Source: Candidatus Omnitrophota bacterium
GTDB lineage: Bacteria; Omnitrophota; Gorgyraeia; 2-01-FULL-45-10
Length of the DNA stretch: 24,112 nt
Assembly (NCBI GenBank): GCA_030695725.1
Contig: JAUYPN010000030.1
Location: 1-24,112 of the forward strand
Reading direction: 5' to 3'
The notes beneath the pieces are model-generated. The model was not told where the DNA came from, ran no database searches, and saw nothing but the letters and a program-made list of their open reading frames with translations. A program made the translations under genes and the position numbers. Below, piece by piece: positions 8,268 through 14,516 of the stretch; the first letter of the stretch is position 1, and every line of letters begins with the position of its first letter.

Positions 8268-8806
8268 ACCAGTTGGTAAAATTCGGGCTGATCCTTGGAG
8301 TTATATGCCTGGCGGCCACGCTTGTACTGGCCGTGACATACGAGGTCACTAAACCTAAAATCGAGGAACAGCTTAAAACGGAAGAACAGAACGCGTTGAG
8401 ATCGATAATGCCTCTAGCGGACTCCTTCAGTGAAAAGGCCTTGGACGGAATAGAATATTTCGAAGCGCTCAAGGACAAGACAGTCGTCGGCTACTGTATA
8501 AGAGTCATAGGTAACGGATACAATGGATACATAAGAATGATAGCCGGCGTCGATTTAAACGGTACCATTGAAGGGGTCGCTGTCCTGGAGCACAGTGAAA
8601 CCCCCGGCCTCGGCGCCAAGATAAACGAGATAAAGCCCGGCGAAAGCGAACCGTGGTTCCTTAAGCAGTTCAAAGGAAAGAACGCCAGGGTCATAGCTGT
8701 TAAAAAAGATATAGACGCGATAACCGGAGCAACGATCTCAAGCAAAGCTGTCACGAATTCTATACGTATAACCACGGATAACTTGTTGAGTAAATTAAAG
8801 AAATAA
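8264..8806 (+). CDS. rnfG: Electron transport complex subunit RnfG
   Basis: A 180-residue flavoprotein subunit with one N-terminal membrane anchor (about residues 5-28) and an extracytoplasmic FMN-binding domain. The covalent FMN motif S/T-G-A-T is present as TGAT, with the acceptor Thr157 in DAITGATISSKAV. HSETPGLG is another conserved stretch. I chose ATG 8264 over an in-frame ATG at 8243: GGAGG at 8253-8257 is well placed, and the ATGA overlap with the rnfD stop repeats the pattern of this operon. Confidence 0.95.
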   Translation: MNQLVKFGLILGVICLAATLVLAVTYEVTKPKIEEQLKTEEQNALRSIMPLADSFSEKALDGIEYFEALKDKTVVGYCIRVIGNGYNGYIRMIAGVDLNGTIEGVAVLEHSETPGLGAKINEIKPGESEPWFLKQFKGKNARVIAVKKDIDAITGATISSKAVTNSIRITTDNLLSKLKK

Positions 8807-8809
8807 TAT

Positions 8810-9412
8810 ATGGCAAAGACCAGATTGTCAGGAGAATTCATAAAGGGCCTGTGGAAGGAAAATCCTACATTCAGGATAGTCCTCGGATTGTGTCCGACGC
8901 TGGCTGTCTCTACCAGTGTCAGCAATGGCATAGGGATGGGCCTGGCCGCGACATTCGTTCTGGTGGGATCGAATATATTCGTTTCAGTGGTAAGGAATAT
9001 TGTTCCCGAGAAGGTGCGTATCCCCTGTTACATAGTCATCATCGCGACATTTGTCACTATAGCGGATCTCTTCATGAAAGCGTATGCGCCGCTCTTATCG
9101 AGGTCACTCGGCATGTTCGTCCCGCTGATAGTCGTTAACTGTATAGTTTTAGGGCGGGCGGAGGCCTTCTCTTCAAAAGAGCCGCCGGTTAAATCGATAT
9201 TCGATGCCTTAGGCATGGGCATAGGTTTTACCTGGGCGCTCATAGTCATCTCCGCCATACGCGAGGCGCTCGGCAACGGAACGATAATGGGTTATTATCT
9301 GAGCAGAACGTTCGAACCGCCGTTATTTATGATACTGGCGCCGGGCGCGCTCCTTACGATAGGCGTTCTGATAGCGGTGATAAATTACTTTACGCATAAG
9401 AGGCCCGGATAA
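8810..9412 (+). CDS. rnfE: Electron transport complex subunit RnfE
   Basis: A 200-residue integral membrane subunit with about six helices, homologous to RnfA and to NqrD, forming part of the membrane core that couples electron flow to ion transport. Family marks are NPTFRIVLGLCPTLAVSTSV near the N-terminus, containing the GLCP cysteine thought to help ligate an intramembrane iron-sulfur centre, and VPLIVVNCIVLGRAEAF in the middle with a second conserved Cys. The ATG starts 3 nt after rnfG, and the TAA overlaps the rnfA start by one base. Confidence 0.96.
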   Translation: MAKTRLSGEFIKGLWKENPTFRIVLGLCPTLAVSTSVSNGIGMGLAATFVLVGSNIFVSVVRNIVPEKVRIPCYIVIIATFVTIADLFMKAYAPLLSRSLGMFVPLIVVNCIVLGRAEAFSSKEPPVKSIFDALGMGIGFTWALIVISAIREALGNGTIMGYYLSRTFEPPLFMILAPGALLTIGVLIAVINYFTHKRPG

Positions 9413-10020
9413 TGGATATAGGCGCTTACGTAACGATAATAATAAGTACCGTCTTCATCAATAACTTTATACTCTCCCGTTTTTTGGGGTTATGCTCTTT
9501 TGTCGGGGTGTCTAAACAGATCGGCCCGGCCGTTTCCATGGGTATAGCCGTTACTTTCGTCACGACGATGGCCTCTCTGATAAGCTGGCCCATTTACAAC
9601 TTTGTATTGATACCCTATCATCTGGAATATTTAAGGACGATAAGTTTTATTCTCGTTATAGCCTCATTTGTCCAGTTCGTGGAGATCGTGGTGCAGAAGA
9701 AAGCGCCGTCGCTTTACAGGATATTCGGCATCTATCTGCCTCTCATCACCGTAAATTGCGCCGTATTCGGTGTGGCCGTCCTGAATACCGATGTCTTCTT
9801 TTTCGGAGGGAGAGCGGTCTCGGGTAGTTTCTTAAAATCGGTCATCCAGGGGTTTGGCGCGGGAGCCGGATACACGCTCGCCATGTTCCTTATGGCGGGA
9901 ATACGCGAGAGGCTGGAGTTCGCGGATGTGCCCAGGTCCTTTAAAGACGTGCCGATAACTTTCGTGATAGCCAGTTTGCTGTCATTGGCGTTTTTGGGTT
10001 TCAGCGGATTTAAGATATGA
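9412..10020 (+). CDS. rnfA: Electron transport complex subunit RnfA
   Basis: A 202-residue membrane subunit with about six helices, the antiparallel partner of RnfE. Conserved elements are FINNFILSRFLGLCSFVGVS (residues 16-35) with its cysteine, and YLPLITVNCAVFGVAVLN in mid-sequence. The two cysteine motifs in RnfA and RnfE are the expected ligands of the membrane-embedded iron-sulfur centre in this superfamily (knowledge from Nqr/Rnf structures). Its length is normal. A repeat-bearing gap of about 70 nt follows before rnfB. Confidence 0.96.
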   Translation: MDIGAYVTIIISTVFINNFILSRFLGLCSFVGVSKQIGPAVSMGIAVTFVTTMASLISWPIYNFVLIPYHLEYLRTISFILVIASFVQFVEIVVQKKAPSLYRIFGIYLPLITVNCAVFGVAVLNTDVFFFGGRAVSGSFLKSVIQGFGAGAGYTLAMFLMAGIRERLEFADVPRSFKDVPITFVIASLLSLAFLGFSGFKI

Positions 10021-10063
10021 CCCCTCGACGCAGACAATTCGTCACAGATATCTTTGCTCGGGG

Positions 10064-10097
10064 TCATGGTGAGCGAGCGAAGCGAGTCGAACCATGA
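10064..10097. repeat. Palindromic repeat overlapping the rnfB start
   Basis: TCATGGT (10064-10070) and ACCATGA (10091-10097) are perfect 7-nt inverted arms. They enclose GAGCGAGCGAAGCGAGTCGA, which is itself a near-repeat of GAGCGA units. The first possible ATG of rnfB (10094) is part of the right arm. The rest of the rnfA-rnfB gap (10021-10063) shows nothing recognisable. The hairpin could affect rnfB translation. Confidence 0.6.
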
Positions 10098-10885
10098 TAA
10101 TGAATTTAATTATTCCCGTGGCGGCGATGGCGGTGCTCGGCCTTATATTCGGGGCGGCCTTGGCGTATGCGCTGAAACTCTTCGGGATAGAGGCGGATCC
10201 CGCCATATCCATGATTCTCGCGAAACTACCGGGCACGAATTGCGGCGCCTGCGGGAGGGCGGGATGCGCCGGGTTCGCGGAAGCGCTAAAAAAAGGCTTT
10301 GCCGTGCCGTCGGGCTGCGTTGTAAGCAATGAAACTGCTAGAATTTCTATTGCGGAAATTCTCGAAATAGATTATAATTCAAAAGTCAAAACTGTAGCGG
10401 CGGTTCTTTGTAACGGCGGCACCAGAGCAAAAAATAAATACGCGTACAGGGGCATAAGAAACTGTAAAGCCGCGTCGCTTGTCTTCGGCGGCCATAAGGC
10501 CTGCGCGTTCGGGTGCCTGGGATTGAGTGATTGCGTCGATATCTGTCCGTTCGACGCCATAACGATGGGCGGTGACGGCCTTCCGGCGGTGGATGCCGCC
10601 AAGTGCACGGCCTGCGGCAAATGTATCGCGATATGTCCGAAGAAGCTTTTTGAACTTGTACCGGTTAACAAGCGCTATTACGTGAAGTGCGTCTCTAAAG
10701 ATGCGGGCGCGGCAGTCGCAAAAGTATGCTCTGCGGGGTGTATAGCGTGCAGGAAATGCGAAAAGGCCTGTCCTTTGGGCGCCGTAAAGGTAGAGAACAA
10801 TTTAGCAAAAATTGATTACGGGAAGTGTCAGAACATGGGGAAATGTTTTGAAGTCTGCCCGACCAGGGTGATCGTAAAGAGGTAA
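10094..10885 (+). CDS. rnfB: Electron transport complex subunit RnfB (multi-cluster ferredoxin subunit)
   Basis: A 263-residue electron-input subunit that accepts electrons from reduced ferredoxin. One membrane helix (about 5-30) precedes the 4Fe-4S domain GTNCGACGRAGCAGF with Cys50/53/58/75. A run of ferredoxin-type motifs follows, including ACAFGCLGLSDCVDICP, CTACGKCIAICP, CSAGCIACRKCEKACP and CQNMGKCFEVCP. The last (Cys245, Met248, Cys251, Cys255) has Met where the second ligand Cys is expected. Start candidates are ATG 10094 and ATG 10100; neither has a clear ribosome binding site, and a palindrome covers the first. rnfB ends the cluster, as in acetogen and clostridial Rnf operons. Confidence 0.94.
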   Translation: MIMNLIIPVAAMAVLGLIFGAALAYALKLFGIEADPAISMILAKLPGTNCGACGRAGCAGFAEALKKGFAVPSGCVVSNETARISIAEILEIDYNSKVKTVAAVLCNGGTRAKNKYAYRGIRNCKAASLVFGGHKACAFGCLGLSDCVDICPFDAITMGGDGLPAVDAAKCTACGKCIAICPKKLFELVPVNKRYYVKCVSKDAGAAVAKVCSAGCIACRKCEKACPLGAVKVENNLAKIDYGKCQNMGKCFEVCPTRVIVKR

Positions 10886-10906
10886 AAGAAGAAGTAGAGG
10901 TATCGT

Positions 10907-11236
10907 ATGGTAGAGATAAACAGCGGCAATTTTAGTAAAGAGGTATTGGGTTCGGATAGGCTCGTGCTCGTCGATTTCTGGGCGCCGTGGTGCGTGCCGT
11001 GCAAGGTGATAGCTCCGGCGGTAGAAAGGATAGCCGAGGAGCGCAGGGCCAGCGTGAAAGTCGCAAAGGCCAATGTGGACGACAGCCCGGAGTTGGCAAC
11101 GGAATTATCCATATTTAATATTCCGACGATAGTGTTCTTTAAATCCGGCAAAGAGCATTCTCGCCTTGTCGGCGTGAATACCAAAGAAGCCATCGACGCA
11201 AAGATAGAGAAGATTTCCCAAGAAGCTATAGGCTAG
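10907..11236 (+). CDS. trxA: Thioredoxin with CVPC active site
   Basis: A 109-residue classical single-domain thioredoxin. The active site WAPWCVPCKVIAP has Cys29-Val30-Pro31-Cys32, whereas nearly all thioredoxins have CGPC. The cis-proline region FNIPTIVFFKSG and the buried Asp23 in LVDFWAPW are present, so the fold and reductase chemistry should be intact. Replacing Gly by Val in the loop may shift redox potential or partner choice (inference). It lies 21 nt after rnfB, so low-potential electrons made nearby could feed it through a reductase not seen here. Confidence 0.93.
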   Translation: MVEINSGNFSKEVLGSDRLVLVDFWAPWCVPCKVIAPAVERIAEERRASVKVAKANVDDSPELATELSIFNIPTIVFFKSGKEHSRLVGVNTKEAIDAKIEKISQEAIG

Positions 11237-11244
11237 CGGTAGGC

Positions 11245-11269
11245 ACAAAATTTACGCGGTAAATTTTGT
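11245..11269. repeat. Perfect 11-bp hairpin upstream of purN
   Basis: ACAAAATTTAC (11245-11255) and GTAAATTTTGT (11259-11269) are perfect inverted arms around a 3-nt GCG loop. No T-tract follows, so it is not a typical intrinsic terminator. The next bases AGCGAGCGAGGAG resemble the GAGCGA units of the repeat near rnfB and also supply the purN ribosome binding site. It may be a small REP-type repeat or an RNA-processing hairpin. Confidence 0.55.
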
Positions 11270-11285
11270 AGCGAGCGAGGAGTAA

Positions 11286-11906
11286 TTGATCAATATAGCG
11301 GTGCTAGTATCCGGCAGCGGGACTAATCTCCAGGCGATAATCGACGAAGTCGGTAAGGGCCATATTCCCGCCAAAATAGCCTTTGTCTTGAGCGACAAAA
11401 AGGATGCCTTTGCGTTGGAGCGCGCAAGGAAAGCCGGCATAGAGACTATCACGCTCGACAAGAAGGACTATAAAAAGAGAGAAGATTTTGACAGGAAGAT
11501 AATAGAGCGCTTAAAGAATAAAAATGTCGAGCTTGTGATTCTCGCCGGTTTCATGAGGCTATTGAGCTCATACTTCGTCAGGGAATACAGGAACAGGATA
11601 ATAAATATCCACCCGGCGCTTCTTCCGTCGTTTAAAGGTTCTCACGGCATAAAAGACGCGCTCGCCCACGGGGTTAAGGTGACGGGCGTTACGGTCCACT
11701 TTGTCGACGAGCACCTCGATAACGGGCCGATAATTTTGCAGAAGACGGTGGATATAAAAGAAGACGATACCGAAGAGACTTTGCTGGAGAGGATCCACAA
11801 AGAGGAGCACAAGGCTTATCCTGAGGCGATAAAGCTGTTTGTTGAAGGAAAGCTCGAGATAAAGGGCCGGAAAGTAAAAGTTAAATACGAGGTAGTGAGG
11901 AGATGA
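11286..11906 (+). CDS. purN: Phosphoribosylglycinamide formyltransferase
   Basis: A 206-residue enzyme that transfers the formyl group of 10-formyltetrahydrofolate to GAR, the third step of purine synthesis. The GAR-binding loop is VSGSGTNLQAI. The catalytic triad equivalents are Asn107, His109 and Asp145, in NIHPALLPSFKG and HLDNGPII. The start is TTG at 11286, because an in-frame TAA sits just before it and the N-terminus (INIAVLVSGSG) fits the family. AGGAG at 11278-11282 is only 3 nt away, so initiation may be weak. The stop overlaps the enolase start as ATGA. Confidence 0.95.
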   Translation: MINIAVLVSGSGTNLQAIIDEVGKGHIPAKIAFVLSDKKDAFALERARKAGIETITLDKKDYKKREDFDRKIIERLKNKNVELVILAGFMRLLSSYFVREYRNRIINIHPALLPSFKGSHGIKDALAHGVKVTGVTVHFVDEHLDNGPIILQKTVDIKEDDTEETLLERIHKEEHKAYPEAIKLFVEGKLEIKGRKVKVKYEVVRR

Positions 11907-13192
11907 AGACGGGCATTTTGGACGTAAAGGCGAGACAGATACTCGATTCAAGAGGAAATCCGACGGTAGAGGTCGATGTAATTTTAGAGGACGGCTCTTT
12001 CGGCAGAGCGGCCGTGCCAAGCGGCGCATCTACCGGCGAACATGAAGCCGTTGAGTTGAGGGACGGCGATAAGGCCAAATACGGCGGCAAGGGAGTATTA
12101 AAGGCCGTCGCCAATGTCAACGGTGAGATAAAAAAAGCGATCAAGGGTAAGGACGCCCTGATGCAGGGCGAGCTCGATCAGATCCTGATAGATTTGGACG
12201 GTACACCCAACAAATCGGGGCTTGGCGCCAACGCCACACTCGGAGTTTCACTGGCTGTGGCGAAGGCGGCAGCGGTTTCCAAGAAGATGCTTCTATACAG
12301 ATACATAGGCGGGGATAAAGCCAGGATACTGCCCATACCGATGATGAATATATTGAATGGCGGCGCTCATGCCGACAACAATGTGGATCTCCAGGAGTTC
12401 ATGGTAATGCCGATAGGCGCCGGCTCATTTGCAGAGGCTCTCAGGTGGGGTGCTGAAACATTCCACGCCTTAAAAAAGATACTGCACGACAAAAAATTAT
12501 CCACTGCCGTCGGAGATGAGGGCGGGTTCGCTCCCGATCTTAAATCGAACGAAGAGGCTGTGGAAGTGATACTTGCGGCGATAGACAAGGCGGGATATAA
12601 AGCCGGCAAAGATATATCCATAGCGCTCGATCCCGCAGCGAGCTCATTCTTTGAGAAAGGCCTCTATATCCTGGAGGCGGAGCCCAAGAAAGAGAATTCG
12701 AGCCTCGACATGATAGCGTTCTATTCCCGGTGGGTATCGAAATACCCGATAGTTTCGATAGAAGACGGCCTTGCGGAAGACGACTGGGACGGCTGGAAGA
12801 AGATGACCGAGAAATTAGGAAAATCGATACAGATCGTCGGGGACGACCTCTTCGTGACGAATGTCAAAAGATTGAGGATGGGCATTGAGAAAAAGATAGC
12901 CAATTCCATCCTGATAAAATTGAACCAGATAGGAACGCTTACCGAGACGCTCGACACCATGGATCTCGCCAGGAAGCACGGCTATACGTCCGTTGTCTCG
13001 CACAGGTCCGGAGAGACGGAGGATACCACGATCTCGCACCTTGTCGTGGCCATGAATACGGGCCAGATAAAGACCGGATCCGCCTGCAGGACCGATAGGA
13101 TTTGCAAGTACAACGAATTACTGCGCATAGAAGAGTCTTTAGGTAAAAGGGCAGTTTACGGCAAAGAGATATGGCGCAAAAAAGCGGAGTAA
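11903..13192 (+). CDS. eno: Enolase
   Basis: A 429-residue glycolytic enzyme converting 2-phosphoglycerate to phosphoenolpyruvate. The N-terminal ARQILDSRGNPTVEVDV, the metal- and substrate-binding VGDEGGFAPDL, SIEDGLAEDDW and GDDLFVTN, and the catalytic base Lys339 in LIKLNQIGTLTE are all visible. The loop SHRSGETEDTTISHL is the enolase signature. The length is exactly typical. The start overlaps the purN stop, with GTGAGGAG just upstream. The 3' end overlaps the next gene by 22 nt in another frame. Confidence 0.98.
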   Translation: MKTGILDVKARQILDSRGNPTVEVDVILEDGSFGRAAVPSGASTGEHEAVELRDGDKAKYGGKGVLKAVANVNGEIKKAIKGKDALMQGELDQILIDLDGTPNKSGLGANATLGVSLAVAKAAAVSKKMLLYRYIGGDKARILPIPMMNILNGGAHADNNVDLQEFMVMPIGAGSFAEALRWGAETFHALKKILHDKKLSTAVGDEGGFAPDLKSNEEAVEVILAAIDKAGYKAGKDISIALDPAASSFFEKGLYILEAEPKKENSSLDMIAFYSRWVSKYPIVSIEDGLAEDDWDGWKKMTEKLGKSIQIVGDDLFVTNVKRLRMGIEKKIANSILIKLNQIGTLTETLDTMDLARKHGYTSVVSHRSGETEDTTISHLVVAMNTGQIKTGSACRTDRICKYNELLRIEESLGKRAVYGKEIWRKKAE

Positions 13193-13443
13193 AAACGGCC
13201 GTATTTGTTGCCGTATTGCTTGCGGCGTTTCTACCGCCTTTCATAAAGTACCAGCAGATCAATTATAAGAGCAGAACTCTCGACCGCCAGCTCAAGAGCG
13301 TAAAAGAGGAGATAAAGGTCCTGGAGGAAGAGAAGAGGCGGCTCGAGACCGACATCATATACGTAGAGAAGAGGGCCCGCGACAGAACGGGCGTAGCTAA
13401 AAAAGGCGAGATCATCCTCAAGTCGTACCCTGGGAAGAAATAA
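13171..13443 (+). CDS. ftsB: Septum formation initiator, FtsB/DivIC family
   Basis: A 90-residue protein with the divisome-linker plan. A short cytoplasmic tail is followed by one membrane helix (about residues 8-25) and then a coiled coil (about 33-70) rich in Glu, Lys and Leu. The tail YVEKRARDRTGVAKKGEIIL corresponds to the family motif E-x-A-R-x2-L-G-hydrophobic-x3-GE. The downstream position relative to eno is a known conserved arrangement for FtsB. ATG 13171 lies inside the enolase gene, giving a 22-nt overlap, which suggests coupled translation. It is the last gene of the rightward run. Confidence 0.88.
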   Translation: MAQKSGVKTAVFVAVLLAAFLPPFIKYQQINYKSRTLDRQLKSVKEEIKVLEEEKRRLETDIIYVEKRARDRTGVAKKGEIILKSYPGKK

Positions 13444-13460
13444 GCCAATCTAAATAACTC

Positions 13461-13489
13461 TTGCAAACGACCGGATCTTTAGTTATAAT
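13461..13489 (+). promoter_or_regulatory. Sigma-70-type promoter of tRNA(fMet)
   Basis: TTGCAA (13461-13466) and a perfect TATAAT (13484-13489) are separated by 17 nt. Transcription would begin around 13496, only a few bases before the tRNA 5' end at 13500. This makes the tRNA gene an independent unit rather than a tail of the ftsB operon. Confidence 0.85.
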
Positions 13490-13537
13490 AACCCTACATT
13501 GCGGGGTGGAGCAGCCTGGTAGCTCGTCGGGCTCAGT

Positions 13538-13963
13538 ATGGACACAAAGCTCAAAGCAGACATTGCAGAGGCTGCTGTTATAACCGCGCTCTTAAAAAGA
13601 GGCTTTAAAGTGCTGAAGCCCATAGGTGATAGACTTCCCTATGATTTAGCTCTTGATGTAAATGGAAAGCTTCTCAAGATTCAAGTAAAGAGCGCCTGGT
13701 ATTATAATGGCAACTATACGGTTGATAGCCGTAGAACAAAGACTAATCGTCGCCGCATGTTAAGATCGCGTTACGATGATAAAGACTTTGATTTTGCGAT
13801 ACTGTATATTGACCGCTTGAATACGTTTTACGTGATGCCTATCTCGGTCTTTTCCGCATATAAAAGCGGGATAAGTTTAGTAGAAAGCGAGAAGAGACAA
13901 CGTAAACCGCAATCGGCAATGTATAAGGAGCGATGGGATTTGTTGTCCAAAGGGGCTGTCTAG
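13538..13963 (+). CDS. Intron-encoded PD-(D/E)XK homing endonuclease
   Basis: A 141-residue small nuclease. Helix 1 carries Glu11 in KADIAEAAVITALLKRGF. The catalytic strands give Pro34-Tyr35-Asp36, then Gln49-Val50-Lys51 (IQVKSAWY), that is an E...PxD...QxK variant of the PD-(D/E)XK site. This is the arrangement I associate with I-Ssp6803I, the endonuclease of the Synechocystis tRNA-fMet intron. The Arg/Lys-rich TKTNRRRMLRSRYDDKDFDF and the aromatic ILYIDRLNTFYVMPISVF strands follow. No ribosome binding site precedes the ATG, which is 4 nt into the intron. It would cut intron-less tRNA-fMet genes and drive intron homing. By eye it is AT-richer than flanking genes. Confidence 0.9.
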   Translation: MDTKLKADIAEAAVITALLKRGFKVLKPIGDRLPYDLALDVNGKLLKIQVKSAWYYNGNYTVDSRRTKTNRRRMLRSRYDDKDFDFAILYIDRLNTFYVMPISVFSAYKSGISLVESEKRQRKPQSAMYKERWDLLSKGAV

Positions 13964-14180
13964 CCGGAAACGGTTAGATGATAACCTGTCAAACTCGGTG
14001 AAACCTGAAATGGTAATACCGAGCCAAGCCCCCGCCGTTTTGCTTCGCAAAACGAAGCAGCGGGGGAAGGTGTAGAGACTAGACGGCAGGCATCCTAGTT
14101 CAGTCTTAGCGAGAAGGATGAAGGTATAGTCCAGACTACAAAGCCTTAGTTAAGGTGGCAGCGAAAGCTGTAGTAGTACG
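13952..14180 (+). ncRNA. Group I ribozyme core
   Basis: The guide GGCU (13954-13957) can pair with exon GGCU ending at the splice site, with G-U at both ends. P2 is CTAGCCG/CGGTTAG (13960-13966/13971-13977) with a GAAA loop. P3 is CCTGTC with GGCAGG. P4 is built from CTCGG and CCGAG. P6 is CCCCCGC/GCGGGGG (14029-14035/14060-14066), capped by CGTTTTGC/GCAAAACG. GTGTAGAGACTAGACGGCA supplies the P7 and P3 strands, and GACTA pairs with the later TAGTC. P8 is CATCCT/AGGATG. P9-type hairpins include CAGC-GAAA-GCTG. The order and spacing follow the Azoarcus tRNA-Ile intron closely, so the ribozyme is probably active. Confidence 0.92.
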
Positions 14181-14221
14181 CATAACCCGAAGGTCGTCCG
14201 TTCGAATCGGACCCCCGCTAC

Positions 14222-14256
14222 CACTTTTTGCTGTTGATTTATTGGGGCAAAAAGTG
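14222..14256. repeat. 10-bp inverted repeat just after the tRNA
   Basis: CACTTTTTGC (14222-14231) and GCAAAAAGTG (14247-14256) are perfect arms with a 15-nt loop. The left arm starts inside the tRNA CCA end. The arrangement could help 3' processing or weak termination of the tRNA transcript, but no T-tract follows the second arm. Confidence 0.5.
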
Positions 14257-14322
14257 TCCCCCTTGTCAGATTTGGAATTTTCTAACTATAAAGACTGGAA
14301 AATTTCAAATCTAAGGGGGACT
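14255..14322. repeat. MITE-like imperfect palindrome
   Basis: The left half TGTCCCCCTTGTCAGATTTG (14255-14274) continues to GGAATTTTC (14282). It is mirrored by GAAAATTTCAAATC (14298-14311) and TAAGGGGGACT (14312-14322). The arms differ by a small insertion and one or two mismatches, around a 15-nt centre. No coding potential is seen. The size and terminal symmetry suggest a miniature repeat element, unverified because only one copy is in the window. Confidence 0.5.
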
Positions 14323-14389
14323 GATTACAAAATTCCTCCCTTACTAACCCCTTTTCTTCTAAAGTTGCATATTTACTTCACGCGTTAAC

Positions 14390-14417
14390 TTGTATTTTGC
14401 TTAACATATGGTATACT
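14390..14417 (+). promoter_or_regulatory. Promoter for the short leader and 41-aa gene
   Basis: TTGTAT (14390-14395) and TATACT (14412-14417) are 16 nt apart. A transcript would start near 14424. The stretch from 14323 to 14389 shows nothing recognisable. Confidence 0.6.
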
Positions 14418-14443
14418 TATGTAGGAACTAAGAGAATGATAAG

Positions 14444-14476
14444 CGTAAAGCCGATCTGGGCTTTGCGGATTTTTTT
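14444..14476 (+). terminator. Intrinsic terminator or attenuator in a leader
   Basis: CGTAAAGCC (14444-14452) pairs with GGCTTTGCG (14459-14467) through nine pairs, one of them G-U, around a 6-nt loop. GA and seven Ts follow. It lies about 20 nt after the predicted start of transcription and about 95 nt before the 41-aa gene. It would therefore release a short RNA of about 50 nt unless read through, an attenuator-like position. Confidence 0.75.
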
Positions 14477-14516
14477 CGCTACTTTGTAAAAAATTTTAAG
14501 AACACACGATCAATCG

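Larger units (their letters stand above)
13534..14180 (+). mobile_element. Group I intron (IC3, Azoarcus-like) with homing endonuclease ORF
   Basis: A 647-nt intron between U33 and C34 of tRNA-fMet. The 5' exon ends in U and the intron ends in G (14180), as required for group I splicing. The 3' 230 nt contain a conserved catalytic core, described in the next entry. The first 420 nt are almost wholly the nuclease gene at 13538-13963. Cyanobacterial initiator tRNA genes are known to carry group I introns with endonucleases, so this is the same niche in a distant lineage, and horizontal transfer is likely (inference). Confidence 0.95.
13500..14223 (+). tRNA. Initiator tRNA-fMet(CAU), split by a group I intron
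   Basis: The exons are 13500-13533 and 14181-14223. Joined, they give a complete tRNA with an encoded CCA. The acceptor has T1 x T72 unpaired and six GC pairs. The D-stem GAGC/GCTC has the A11:U24 pair typical of bacterial initiators. The anticodon stem TCGGG/CCCGA has the three initiator G:C pairs, and the loop is CTCATAA with anticodon CAT. The T-arm GTCCG/CGGAC is perfect. The intron interrupts after U33. Because CA occurs on both sides, the junction could also be drawn one or two bases later, but the U-before and G-at-end rules of group I introns fix it. Confidence 0.96.

Noticed and set aside
13500..14223. A broken tRNA pseudogene interrupted by an unrelated gene
   Set aside because: Exons rejoin to a perfect initiator tRNA, and the insert has a full group I core with correct U and G boundaries.
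14155..14388. A 77-codon open frame starting in the intron tail and crossing the tRNA 3' exon
   Set aside because: It runs through P9, the tRNA exon and two palindromes, has no ribosome binding site, and its protein has no recognisable feature.
14420..14480. A known riboswitch class (I considered c-di-GMP and preQ1 types)
   Set aside because: The AAAGCC/GGCTTT stem is explained as an intrinsic terminator. I could not match the required conserved bases of any class.
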